In this document: piece after piece, positions 1 to 6,874 of the stretch
Layout of the letters: each line of letters opens with the position of its first letter
Numbering within the stretch: position 1 is the first letter of the stretch
Assembly: GCA_030638455.1 (NCBI GenBank)
Contig: DAOWEP010000066.1
Coordinates: 1-11,963, forward strand
Source: Gammaproteobacteria bacterium
Lineage (GTDB): Bacteria > Pseudomonadota > Gammaproteobacteria > DAOWEP01
Reading direction: 5' to 3'
DNA: 11,963 nucleotides
Notes under the pieces: model-generated
The model's input: the letters and a program-made list of their open reading frames with translations, nothing else
Database searches by the model: none
Told to the model about the DNA's origin: nothing
Position numbers and translations under genes: made by a program

Positions 1-219
1 ATCATTAAACCGCGCCGGTTTTTTATATTCAACGTTTATAGAACGCACTGCAAAAATCACTCCCTGCTCATTTATCAACTGATCCTGCTCAAAGCCCAGG
101 CTGCGTAACCACTCGGTACGCGCACGTTCCATATATTTAAGATAATTTGCATAATAGACCACGCCGCCACTATCGGTATCTTCATAGTAAATGCGTACTG
201 ACCATAGGAACTCTTTCAC
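1..219 (-). CDS. ybgC: YbgC-type acyl-CoA thioesterase (N-terminal part, cut by window edge)
   Basis: This is the first 73 codons of a hotdog-fold thioesterase, translated from the minus strand. It begins VKEFLWSVRIYYEDTDSGGV with a GTG start at 219. The stretch YYEDTDSGGVVYYANYLKYM (about residues 11-30) is the family signature. Its Asp in DTDSGG is the expected catalytic residue. Family members hydrolyse short acyl-CoA or acyl-ACP thioesters in the cytoplasm, and the gene usually heads the ybgC-tolQRA-tolB-pal cluster. The reading frame is open to base 1, so the C-terminal half and the tol genes should lie off the left edge. A possible ribosome site (AAGGAA on the minus strand, 231-236) lies 11 nt before the GTG. 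No in-frame ATG is nearby, so the GTG is the best start. Confidence 0.93.
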   Translation of the reverse strand, partial: MKEFLWSVRIYYEDTDSGGVVYYANYLKYMERARTEWLRSLGFEQDQLINEQGVIFAVRSINVEYKKPARFND

Positions 220-309
220 AATTTTGATAGTTCCTTAACTAATTACTTTTAAAGACCACACATTTTCAGGAAAATTCCCTGGATGTGACTATTTTTGTGT
301 GACTAGCGC

Positions 310-432
310 CTGAACAGAAACTCCATTTGCCGTCATTCCGGCGCAGGCCGGAATCCATTAACCCGTTGAACTTCATGGATCCCGGCCTGCGCCGGGATGA
401 CGCGAATCGTGAAAATAAGGATTTCTGTTCAG
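310..432. repeat. Nested palindromic MITE-like element with terminal inverted repeats
   Basis: A 123-bp structured block fills much of the ruvB-ybgC gap. Its ends are a perfect 11-bp inverted repeat, CTGAACAGAAA at 310-320 and TTTCTGTTCAG at 422-432. This extends to about 14 bp if one base is bulged. Inside, two 28-nt arms (331-358 and 375-402) are inverted copies matching at 26 of 28 positions. Each arm is also a palindrome: ATTCCGGC-GCAG-GCCGGAAT on the left and ATCCCGGC-CTGC-GCCGGGAT on the right. It could therefore fold as one long hairpin or as two small ones. From memory, the inner arms resemble dispersed proteobacterial repeats such as neisserial dRS3 (ATTCCC-N8-GGGAAT). There is no coding capacity. 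I found no clear target-site duplication; ACTA occurs near both ends but is not adjacent to them. It may influence read-through from ruvB to ybgC. Confidence 0.8.
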
Positions 433-456
433 CCACTAACTATCCATTCCCAAACT

Positions 457-1524
457 TCAGCCGCCATCATTATTTTGATGATTGTTAAATAAATCCCTTT
501 CTTCCTGATGGGTATCCAGACTCTTTGGCACATTAATCCCAAAATGGGCATAGGCGGTACGTGTTGCCATCCGACCACGAGGGGTCCTCATAAGATATCC
601 CTGCTGAATTAAAAAGGGTTCCAGCACATCTTCAATCGTCCCACGCTCTTCACCAATGGCCGCCGCGAGATTGTCTACACCTACAGGGCCTCCATCAAAC
701 TTCTCTATCACAGTCTTTAACAACTTTCGATCCATCATATCAAAACCATTGGCATCCACATCCAGCATTTTCATGGCCGCATCAGCTACTTCAGCATTGA
801 TATGCCCGTCCGCCTTGACCTGAGCATAATCTCGCACCCTGCGTAACAGGCGATTGGCGATCCTGGGGGTTCCTCTGGAGCGCCTGGCAATTTCTATTGC
901 CCCGGCCGCTTCAATATCAAGATTCAGAATGCGTGCCGAACGGGACACAATGGAGGCAAGATCATCCTGATTATAAAATTCCAGTCGCTGCACGATTCCA
1001 AACCGGTCACGCAATGGCGATGTCAACAAACCTGCACGCGTAGTAGCACCGATCAGCGTAAATGGTTGCAAATCAAGCTTAATAGAACGCGCGGCAGGGC
1101 CTTCACCGATCATGATATCCAGCTGATAGTCTTCCATTGCCGGATACAATACCTCTTCAACCACAGGGCTGAGACGATGTATTTCATCTACAAATAAAAC
1201 GTCGTTCGGTTCCAGATTTGTCAACAAGGCTGCAAGGTCACCCGCCCTTTCCAGCACAGGACCAGAAGTATGACGCAGGTTAACGCCCATTTCATTCGCT
1301 ATGATGTGAGCAAGTGTGGTCTTTCCCAAGCCTGGTGGGCCAAATATCAGCACATGATCCAGCGCCTCGGAACGTGACCGTGCCGCCTGCATAAAGATAT
1401 CCATTTGTTCACGCACAGCGGGCTGACCCACGTAATCAGATAAGTTACGTGGACGAATGGCACGATCCAGCGCCTCATCTTCTGAACTACTTCCTGCGGA
1501 AATCAATCGATCAGGTTCAATCAT
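457..1524 (-). CDS. ruvB: Holliday junction branch migration ATPase RuvB
   Basis: RuvB is the hexameric AAA+ motor that drives Holliday-junction branch migration with RuvA. The 355-residue protein shows Walker A GPPGLGKT (62-69), Walker B VLFVDE (109-114), sensor I GATTR (159-163) and the SPLRDRFG segment with the expected arginine finger at R174. A sensor II-type GTPRIANRLLRR follows near 216-227. The C-terminal winged-helix DNA-binding region includes RTPRGRMAT. Length is slightly above the family norm (336 in E. coli), owing mostly to the N-terminus and a polar C-terminal tail rich in Asn, Gln and Gly. The ATG lies inside the end of ruvA with an 8-nt overlap, which suggests translational coupling. 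No key residue is missing. Confidence 0.98.
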   Translation of the reverse strand: MIEPDRLISAGSSSEDEALDRAIRPRNLSDYVGQPAVREQMDIFMQAARSRSEALDHVLIFGPPGLGKTTLAHIIANEMGVNLRHTSGPVLERAGDLAALLTNLEPNDVLFVDEIHRLSPVVEEVLYPAMEDYQLDIMIGEGPAARSIKLDLQPFTLIGATTRAGLLTSPLRDRFGIVQRLEFYNQDDLASIVSRSARILNLDIEAAGAIEIARRSRGTPRIANRLLRRVRDYAQVKADGHINAEVADAAMKMLDVDANGFDMMDRKLLKTVIEKFDGGPVGVDNLAAAIGEERGTIEDVLEPFLIQQGYLMRTPRGRMATRTAYAHFGINVPKSLDTHQEERDLFNNHQNNDGG

Positions 1525-2131
1525 GTTTCACAGCCCCCTGCAAAGCCAAACGTATAATCTCCTGACTAGGCAGGTCCGGATCGTGATCAATACCGCGCAC
1601 CATACGGCTTGCATCCTGCGGCTTGTAGCCCAGAGCAATTAAAGCACTTACGGCATCTTCAACTGAGTTTACCTTGCCTCCTGAAACTGGATGAATACGC
1701 CCTGTATCTGTACTGGAAGCCCCTTCCAACGTCTTGATCCGGTCTTTCATTTCAATAATCAACCGCTCTGCGGTTTTTTTACCTACCCCAGGCAGGCGGA
1801 TCAATGTTGCTGCATCATGATGTTCTACACAGGTAATAAAGCCATCCACACTTATACCAGACAATATGGTCAACGCCAGTTTTGCACCCACACCACTTAT
1901 CTTGATTAAACTGCGGAACATGCTGCGCTCGGACTCACTGAAAAACCCGAACAGCGTATGACTATCTTCACGGACAACCAGATGAGTATGCAGGATAATT
2001 TCATTACCCGGTTCTGGCAGGTTATAAAAGGTCGACATCGGTGCGTCGATTTCATACCCGACACCACTAACATCCAGCAATAAATGTGGTGCCTTTTTCT
2101 CCAGTAACATGCCGCGTAGTCGCCCGATCAT
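1517..2131 (-). CDS. ruvA: Holliday junction DNA-binding protein RuvA
   Basis: RuvA binds the four-way junction as a tetramer and recruits RuvB. The start MIGRLRG at 2131 is chosen because it matches the canonical RuvA N-terminus and overlaps the ruvC stop as ATGA. The open frame extends 25 codons further upstream, but that stretch lies inside ruvC and lacks RuvA character. The 204-residue product has the N-terminal OB domain (about 1-65, with GVGYEIDAP). Two helix-hairpin-helix motifs follow: ISGVGAKLA and LPGVGKKTAERLIIEMKDRI. A linker then leads to the C-terminal RuvB-contacting domain (SVEDAVSALIALGYK onward). The length is normal. Confidence 0.97.
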   Translation of the reverse strand: MIGRLRGMLLEKKAPHLLLDVSGVGYEIDAPMSTFYNLPEPGNEIILHTHLVVREDSHTLFGFFSESERSMFRSLIKISGVGAKLALTILSGISVDGFITCVEHHDAATLIRLPGVGKKTAERLIIEMKDRIKTLEGASSTDTGRIHPVSGGKVNSVEDAVSALIALGYKPQDASRMVRGIDHDPDLPSQEIIRLALQGAVKHD

Positions 2132-2670
2132 GGCTGACCCACCTCTTGCGACTCTTTGCTGGCTTTTTCCTGTCGAGCAGACATCCGCAATATATTGGAA
2201 GTACATTGCTGGGAATGAGAATGGCAGAGCGCGGCTGCCAGTGCATCAGCTGCATCTTCCTGCGGTGTATCTGAAAGCGCCAGCAAGGTCTTGACCATAT
2301 GTTGAACCTGCTCTTTTGTAGCACTGCCTTTACCGACAACGGCCTGCTTGATCTGGCGTGCACTGTATTCGCTTACCGGGATGGAACAATTCACACCCGC
2401 ACAAATGGCTGCACCACGCGCCTGCCCCAACTTTAATGCTGACCCTGCGCTTTTATGCATAAAGACCTGCTCAATGGAAATTGCATCTGGCTGATGTGTA
2501 TTTACAATCTTCTGGATACTTTCAAAGATCACCTTCAATCTTTGCGGAAGTTCCTTTTCAACCATACGAATACAACCGCTGGTGACATAGACGCTATGAT
2601 TACCGTCTGACTCGATAATGCCATAGCCGGTAATACGTGATCCTGGATCAATGCCTAGAATACGAATCAT
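2128..2670 (-). CDS. ruvC: Crossover junction endodeoxyribonuclease RuvC
   Basis: RuvC is the dimeric, metal-dependent resolvase that nicks Holliday junctions. The protein is 180 residues. It starts MIRILGIDPGSRITGYG, and the expected acidic tetrad is present: D8 (GIDPG), E67 (SIEQVF), and D139 and D142 in the QEDAADALA segment. The tail after the last acidic helix (SHSQQ onward) is polar and slightly long compared with E. coli RuvC (173). The gene leads the ruvCAB run and its TGA overlaps the ruvA ATG. I see no strong Shine-Dalgarno directly before the ATG. A 150-bp gap separates it from yebC, so it may have its own promoter. No LexA-type CTGT-N8-ACAG site is visible upstream. Confidence 0.97.
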   Translation of the reverse strand: MIRILGIDPGSRITGYGIIESDGNHSVYVTSGCIRMVEKELPQRLKVIFESIQKIVNTHQPDAISIEQVFMHKSAGSALKLGQARGAAICAGVNCSIPVSEYSARQIKQAVVGKGSATKEQVQHMVKTLLALSDTPQEDAADALAAALCHSHSQQCTSNILRMSARQEKASKESQEVGQP

Positions 2671-2683
2671 TCTAATTCAGTAT

Positions 2684-2710
2684 CTAGTTTCTAGGCTCTA
2701 GGCTCTAGGT
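2684..2710. repeat. Short 7-bp tandem repeat (CTAGGCT type)
   Basis: Four adjacent 7-bp units lie just before ruvC: CTAGTTT, CTAGGCT, CTAGGCT and CTAGGTA. The middle two are identical. The array lies 14-40 nt before the ruvC start codon, inside what would be the ruvC leader, so changes in copy number could alter leader length. It is not a CRISPR array: the units are too short and there are no spacers. Confidence 0.75.
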
Positions 2711-2760
2711 ACGAGGCATGTGTTTTTATTATTATCAATCCTTTCTTCCCCCATTAACTA

Positions 2761-2769
2761 TTTATACCA
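2761..2769 (-). promoter_or_regulatory. Possible extended -10 promoter for ruvCAB
   Basis: Read on the minus strand, this is TGGTATAAA, which fits the extended -10 form TGnTATAAT with one mismatch in the hexamer. It lies about 90 nt before the ruvC start. No good -35 hexamer is found at the usual spacing, which extended -10 promoters can tolerate. The call rests on sequence similarity alone. Confidence 0.3.
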
Positions 2770-2792
2770 AACTAACACATCTTTCTTTAAAC

Positions 2793-2810
2793 CTAGTTAC
2801 TAGTAACTAG
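2793..2810. repeat. 18-bp perfect palindrome, CTAG-rich
   Basis: CTAGTTACTAGTAACTAG is its own reverse complement over 18 bp. It begins within 10 nt of the yebC stop, and the motif TAGTTACT is partly repeated on its right flank. It could be a protein-binding site, a cruciform, or a short transcript hairpin downstream of yebC. No T-run follows on the minus strand, so it is not a standard intrinsic terminator. Confidence 0.7.
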
Positions 2811-2820
2811 TTACTTATAC

Positions 2821-3564
2821 CTATAATTGATCCATTACCTCTTCTGAGAAATCTGCATTGGAATATACATTTTGCACATCATCCAGATCTTCCAGTGCAT
2901 CCACCATTCTCATCACTTTTTGCGCATCGTCCAGCTCCAGATCGACATTGGTTGAGGGCTGCATGGTAATTTCTGCATGCTCCGGCTCAAAGCCAGCCTC
3001 AACCATAGCATCTTTTACCCTGGCAAATTCTTCCCAGGCAGTTTGTACTTCAAGACTACCATCATCGTTGGCGATAACGTCCTCCGCGCCTGCATCCAGT
3101 GCCGCCTCCATAACCGCATCCTCATCACTTCCTGATGGGTAACTTAAAATACCCAGTTTAGTAAACAAATACGATACTGAACCATCGGTACCCAGATTAC
3201 CTCCTGCCTTGCTAAAGGCATGCCGGACTTCGGAAACCGTGCGGTTGATGTTATCTGTCAGGCAGTCCACCATCACAGCCACACCGCTTGGGCCATAGCC
3301 TTCGTAACGAACTTCTTCGTAATTTTCACCTTCCAGGTCGCCGGATCCACGCTTGACCGCCTTCTGGATCGTATCCTTGGTCATGTTCCCTGCCAGACCC
3401 TTGTCGATCGCTGCCCGTAATCTTGGATTGGAATCCGGATCACCTCCACCCATTCGAGCGGCTACGGTGATTTCTCGTATCAGCTTGGTAAACAGCTTGC
3501 CACGTTTGGCGTCCTGCGCACCCTTTCGATGCTGAATATTTGCCCATTTACTATGTCCAGCCAT
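2821..3564 (-). CDS. yebC: YebC/PmpR-family protein (TACO1-like)
   Basis: This 247-residue protein has the standard YebC length and opens with the family signature MAGHSKWANIQHRKGAQDAK (1-20), followed by GKLFTKLIREI. Further conserved segments are NPRLRAAIDK, NMTKDTIQKAVKRG, YEGYGPSGVAV and the middle GGNLGTDGSVSYLF. The family was long treated as a transcription regulator (PmpR in Pseudomonas). More recent work on YebC and mitochondrial TACO1 links it to relief of ribosome stalling on proline-rich stretches. It sits directly upstream of ruvC, a very common gammaproteobacterial order. No DNA-binding motif is identifiable by eye. The ATG at 3564 is supported by the family N-terminus. Confidence 0.96.
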   Translation of the reverse strand: MAGHSKWANIQHRKGAQDAKRGKLFTKLIREITVAARMGGGDPDSNPRLRAAIDKGLAGNMTKDTIQKAVKRGSGDLEGENYEEVRYEGYGPSGVAVMVDCLTDNINRTVSEVRHAFSKAGGNLGTDGSVSYLFTKLGILSYPSGSDEDAVMEAALDAGAEDVIANDDGSLEVQTAWEEFARVKDAMVEAGFEPEHAEITMQPSTNVDLELDDAQKVMRMVDALEDLDDVQNVYSNADFSEEVMDQL

Positions 3565-3580
3565 ACTTGTTCTAAGCCCT

Positions 3581-3609
3581 TTATTAGCTAAAAACAGTTA
3601 CCGTAACAA
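3581..3609 (-). promoter_or_regulatory. Possible promoter/operator region upstream of yebC
   Basis: On the minus strand TTGTTA (3604-3609) and TAATAA (3581-3586) are 17 nt apart, a weak match to -35 and -10 boxes. An 11-bp inverted repeat, GTTAC-C-GTAAC (3597-3607 on the plus strand), overlaps the proposed -35 and could be an operator. The rest of the 191-bp gap (3565-3755) has a 7-bp inverted repeat, AAGGGTT at 3690-3696 and AACCCTT at 3736-3742, with a 39-nt loop and no T-run. I see no clear terminator for the hydrolase gene there. Confidence 0.22.
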
Positions 3610-3755
3610 GAATGTTAGTAATCATATCATGAGCAAACCAAAATAATGAGTATACCCACACTCCCCCAAGGCTTGGATAGAATGAGGATAAGGGTTCAGG
3701 CTCAGCGACATAAGGAACTCATTTCTCATACCAGCAACCCTTCATTTAACCTAAA

Positions 3756-4442
3756 TTAATCGTGCTGAAAATTCCCCGTTTTCAGGAAAACACTCGTTTG
3801 CTCAGCTACCTGGCGCGATACCAGCAGTCCTGAATGGGCTACCCTGACACAAATATGATCCGCAAGACCTGGCATTCTGGTTTCCGACACGGAAACGACC
3901 CCATCACCTGGCTCCTTTTGATGCCCACCACTACCCAGCAAGGTTCCCAACCCAAAAGCCAAAGTCCCTGCAATCATCCCTATTGCATGCATTCTCTCCT
4001 GCTCACCGCCATTCATTTGATCCTGCTTGAATGACACACCATCCAATAAGCCATTTTGTTCAATACTACGGCCCAGTAACCTGTTACCAAATGAGAGATT
4101 AGACAACCGCCTGGCACTATTGCTTCCAAGCACCGGGCTGCCCAGCAATACAACCCTCCCTACCGGAAATTCAGGGAATTGATTAAGAAAATTTAATACC
4201 ACAAGGCCACCCAGACTATGGGCAACAAAATGTACCGGCTGCTCTTTAGCTTCTGGCTGATGCAATAAAAGTGATTGTAAAGAATGGTGTAAATAGCGGG
4301 CATTACCTGAAGGGCTTTCTTTCATAGAAGGATAGGAGAGGCAATATGTTTGGAACCCCGACTTTCTGATTCGCCTCGCCAACAAGGCCATTACCGTTCG
4401 GTTAAACCAGAGCCCGTGTAACAAAATGACATGCTGACGCAT
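3756..4442 (-). CDS. Alpha/beta hydrolase, lipase/esterase-like
   Basis: This 228-residue protein has the alpha/beta-hydrolase pattern. An oxyanion-side motif LLHGLW (7-12) follows the first strand. The nucleophile elbow AHSLGG (74-79) has S76. A likely acid is D180 in EPGDGVV and a likely base H203 in VAHSGLL, so a Ser-Asp-His triad is complete. Closest resemblance by eye is to PGAP1/DUF676-like and lipase-like hydrolases. The substrate cannot be read from sequence. There is no signal peptide, so it is probably cytoplasmic, though a hydrophobic glycine-rich stretch (MIAGTLAFGLGTLLGSGG, about 156-173) could form a lid or membrane contact. The gene follows hda by 39 nt on the same strand and is probably transcribed with it. 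No exact gene name is justified. Confidence 0.85.
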   Translation of the reverse strand: MRQHVILLHGLWFNRTVMALLARRIRKSGFQTYCLSYPSMKESPSGNARYLHHSLQSLLLHQPEAKEQPVHFVAHSLGGLVVLNFLNQFPEFPVGRVVLLGSPVLGSNSARRLSNLSFGNRLLGRSIEQNGLLDGVSFKQDQMNGGEQERMHAIGMIAGTLAFGLGTLLGSGGHQKEPGDGVVSVSETRMPGLADHICVRVAHSGLLVSRQVAEQTSVFLKTGNFQHD

Positions 4443-4481
4443 TGAATTGACATTACACCTATTGGTTATTTTCCAAAACGT

Positions 4482-5171
4482 TTATTCCAGCCCCAACGTT
4501 TCTTTCACAAAAGGAATCGTAAGCCTGCGCTGAGCAACCATTGAGGCCTGGTCCAGACGATCCAGTATCTCGAATAAGGCATGCATATCTCTGGGAAAAC
4601 GCCTCATTAGATATTTCCCCGCATCGTCGGGCAATTCAAAGCCTCTGGTATTAGCACGCAACTGTAATGCCTGTAGCTTTTTCTCATCGTTTAACGATTG
4701 CAAATGAAATACCAGACCCCAGCCCATACGAGACACCAGATCTGGTAACTGGATACCAATGTCTGCCGGCTTAGCACTGGCGGTTACGATCATTTGAGTC
4801 CCACTATCTCGCAGTCGGTTAAACAGTGAAAACATGGCAAGCTCCCAGTCCTGATCACCCGCAATCGCATCCAGATCATCTATACAGATCAACTGCAGGG
4901 ACTCCAGACCCTGTAACACGTCCACAGTAAAGTCTTCTTTTTGACGCAAGGGAATATAGCTGATTGCCCGACCCGCAGATGCCGCTTGATGACAGACTGC
5001 CTGTAGTAAGTGTGTCTTGCCAGTTTCGCCCCAGAGGTAGAACAAGAGCTCTCCTTTTCCCTCTGCGCATTGCATCAGGCTATGCACAACTACTTCATTC
5101 TCACCTGAAACAAAATTGGCAAAAGTGGCGCTGTCTTTCAGTGAAAGACCGAGTGGGATTTGAACTTCCAT
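4482..5171 (-). CDS. hda: DnaA regulatory inactivator Hda, with a shortened Walker A loop
   Basis: Hda joins the beta sliding clamp and promotes hydrolysis of DnaA-bound ATP after initiation. The 229-residue protein starts MEVQIPLGLSLKDSATFANF. QIPLGL (4-9) fits the N-terminal clamp-binding motif. Walker B is ICIDDLD (95-101), the arginine finger is probably R148 in DLVSRMGWG, and R194 in FPRDMHAL is a sensor II candidate. The C-terminus LTIPFVKETLG is typical. The odd point is the P-loop. It reads YLWGETGKTHLLQA, with only two residues between G48 and G51-K52-T53, where Walker A (GxxxxGK[ST]) needs four. Remembered homologues read like LWGKDGVGRTHLL, so two codons appear missing in frame. 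It lies 24 nt after the PerM-like gene, and the Shine-Dalgarno is weak. Confidence 0.93.
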   Translation of the reverse strand: MEVQIPLGLSLKDSATFANFVSGENEVVVHSLMQCAEGKGELLFYLWGETGKTHLLQAVCHQAASAGRAISYIPLRQKEDFTVDVLQGLESLQLICIDDLDAIAGDQDWELAMFSLFNRLRDSGTQMIVTASAKPADIGIQLPDLVSRMGWGLVFHLQSLNDEKKLQALQLRANTRGFELPDDAGKYLMRRFPRDMHALFEILDRLDQASMVAQRRLTIPFVKETLGLE

Positions 5172-5195
5172 ACCGTACTAGACTAGATAGATGAA

Positions 5196-6257
5196 TTAAT
5201 AATTTGACTGGTCATAAACACGACTGCTCGTATATTGTTCATGCGCATGTCTTAACAAAACTGCCACAACCGCCGCGACCGGTAATGCCAGCAGGATTCC
5301 AAAAAAGCCAAATAACTGTCCCCCGGCCAAAATAGCAAAGATTACTGCTACCGGATGCAACCCAATCCGGTCGCCAACCAGCCAGGGTGTAAGTAAAAAA
5401 CTTTCCAGTAGCTGGCCTACTCCGAATACTGCCAAGACCGGTAACAACTGAATAACATCCTGCGTCTGTACGATTACCGCAATTCCAGCAGAGAGTATTC
5501 CAATAATAAAACCCAGATACGGAACAAAACTGACCAGCCCGGCCAGCAACCCAATTAACAGGGCAAGCTCCAGACCCACCAGTTTGAGCCCAGTGGTATA
5601 CACCAACCCCAACGCTAGCATTACAAGTAACTGTCCTCGGATAAATGACCCCAGAACTTCGTCGGATTCCCTGGCAATTTGAACAAACCTTTCTTCGGAC
5701 TGCTTGGGTATTAAACCCCGGATTCGCGACATCAGTATGTCCCAGTCCCTGAGTAAATAAAAAGTAACCACGGGGACCAAAACAAGACTGGCAAAACCAC
5801 CCACAAGGGCAAGCCCCGAGGTAGAGGCAGATGCTATTGCCCTTGCAATCAGGTTGCCCGCATCTTTCCAGTGTTGTGCGATCAGTGGTTTCAGGGTTTC
5901 AAGATTCAGTGACATTTCTGATAGACCAAACCGCTGACTGACCCATGGTACTGCGGTATGTTGTACCCAATTCAGATATTCAGGCATTTTAACCACCAGA
6001 ACAGCTACCTGCCGCTCAAGCATTGGGACCAATAATAACAATGCCAGGATGAGCAAAATCACCATGCCGAAGAAAACAATCACTACCGAAAAGGTACGTG
6101 ACAGTTTCCATGATTCCAGCCTGTCGACCAGTGGATCACATAGATAGGCAATCAGGGCAGCAATCAGAAAGGGAGTAAAAACCGGGGCAAGCAAATATAA
6201 CAGCCATCCACTACCAATCAGGCCAGCAAACCACAACCATTTTTGTGAATCGGTCAT
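5196..6257 (-). CDS. perM: PerM/AI-2E-family inner-membrane transporter
   Basis: This 353-residue polytopic membrane protein belongs to the AI-2E transporter (UPF0118/PerM) family. Hydrophobic segments appear near residues 8-38 (a pair), 55-80, 150-170 and 207-263, with two more in the C-terminal third. Family-typical pieces are SFVPYLGFIIG and LTPWLVGDRIGLHPVAVI. The loop between the third segment and the 150-170 segment is amphipathic, as in relatives. Substrates are mostly uncertain: E. coli TqsA was linked to autoinducer-2 export and some members to ion antiport, so transport of AI-2 should not be assumed here. Its ATG overlaps the stop of the upstream gene as ATGA, and hda follows. This pairing with hda and purM is common in gammaproteobacteria. 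Confidence 0.88.
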   Translation of the reverse strand: MTDSQKWLWFAGLIGSGWLLYLLAPVFTPFLIAALIAYLCDPLVDRLESWKLSRTFSVVIVFFGMVILLILALLLLVPMLERQVAVLVVKMPEYLNWVQHTAVPWVSQRFGLSEMSLNLETLKPLIAQHWKDAGNLIARAIASASTSGLALVGGFASLVLVPVVTFYLLRDWDILMSRIRGLIPKQSEERFVQIARESDEVLGSFIRGQLLVMLALGLVYTTGLKLVGLELALLIGLLAGLVSFVPYLGFIIGILSAGIAVIVQTQDVIQLLPVLAVFGVGQLLESFLLTPWLVGDRIGLHPVAVIFAILAGGQLFGFFGILLALPVAAVVAVLLRHAHEQYTSSRVYDQSNY

Positions 6258-6874
6258 ACGTTTTTATCCCCTGTACCTTTAACTTTAGCGCCTTTATCTC
6301 TGGTGCTTTTATCCTTGGCACTTTTAGCGTTAGTAATGTGCCAGGCACGTTTACTCCAGGTTGTAACGTATCCAGCGCCGCTTAGCAAAATAGAGCCCAG
6401 TACAACATAGATCAGGATGTCTATCCAACTATCCGGTAATTGATAAACACCCTGGTCAAACAAAACAACCACTACCAGCAACATTTGTATGGCGGTATTG
6501 ATCTTACTGGTCCAGCTTGGTTCGGCTTCGACTTTTTCTATCCGGAAATAATACACAAGGCCACCCGCCACAATAATCAGGTCACGTGCGATTACCGCAA
6601 CAACCAGCCAGACAGGAATCAGCGTTAACCAGGCCAGCAATATGTATACCGAAATCTGCATGGACTTGTCTGCAACAGGATCCAGCCAGCCACCAAGCCA
6701 GCTGGTCCAGCCATAACGCCGAGCCAGATAACCATCTACCACATCTGATACAGCTGCAATCACAAACAGCACCAGGGCCAATACAAACTGCTCTCGTACA
6801 AGCAACACAATAATTGGCAAGATCAGCAATATACGCACTGCAGAAATCAGGTTGGGCAGGTCGCTTGGTCTCAC
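6254..6874 (-). CDS. CDP-alcohol phosphatidyltransferase family protein
   Basis: This is an inner-membrane phospholipid-synthesis enzyme of the PgsA type. The signature DG-x2-AR-x8-G-x3-D-x3-D is complete: D47-G48, A51-R52, G61, D65 and D69, with D65 and D69 in GGWLDPVADK. These residues bind the metal and the CDP-alcohol. Several hydrophobic segments surround it (about 8-27, 29-46, 75-95, 98-112, and two later ones). The protein is 206 residues. Its family is shared by phosphatidylglycerophosphate synthase and a class of cardiolipin synthase, and the acceptor cannot be told by eye, so no symbol is given. The start is GTG at 6874, overlapping the previous stop as GTGA. The last 23 residues are a Lys/Asp-rich tail made of four 5-residue units, unlike the rest of the protein. 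Confidence 0.88.
   Translation of the reverse strand: MRPSDLPNLISAVRILLILPIIVLLVREQFVLALVLFVIAAVSDVVDGYLARRYGWTSWLGGWLDPVADKSMQISVYILLAWLTLIPVWLVVAVIARDLIIVAGGLVYYFRIEKVEAEPSWTSKINTAIQMLLVVVVLFDQGVYQLPDSWIDILIYVVLGSILLSGAGYVTTWSKRAWHITNAKSAKDKSTRDKGAKVKGTGDKNV
6263..6322 (-). repeat. Four 15-bp tandem units coding a Lys/Asp-rich C-terminal tail
   Basis: Reading the minus strand, four in-frame 15-bp units end the phosphatidyltransferase gene: AGTGCCAAGGATAAA, AGCACCAGAGATAAA, GGCGCTAAAGTTAAA and GGTACAGGGGATAAA. They encode SAKDK, STRDK, GAKVK and GTGDK. The units have diverged but keep a constant period and a fixed AAA at the end. The charged tail should face the cytoplasm or periplasm as a disordered extension. 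Confidence 0.8.

Noticed and set aside
2132..2206. Longer upstream start for ruvA
   Set aside because: The extra 25 codons lie inside ruvC, and MIGRLRG at 2131 is the canonical RuvA N-terminus.
2684..2710. CRISPR-like array
   Set aside because: The units are 7 bp and contiguous with no spacers, and no cas gene is present.
2671..2820. Searched for a LexA/SOS box upstream of ruvC and yebC
   Set aside because: ruvAB is SOS-controlled in E. coli, but no CTGT-N8-ACAG site is visible here or at 3565-3755.
3690..3742. Terminator after the hydrolase gene
   Set aside because: The 7-bp inverted repeat has a 39-nt loop and no T-run, so the support is too weak.
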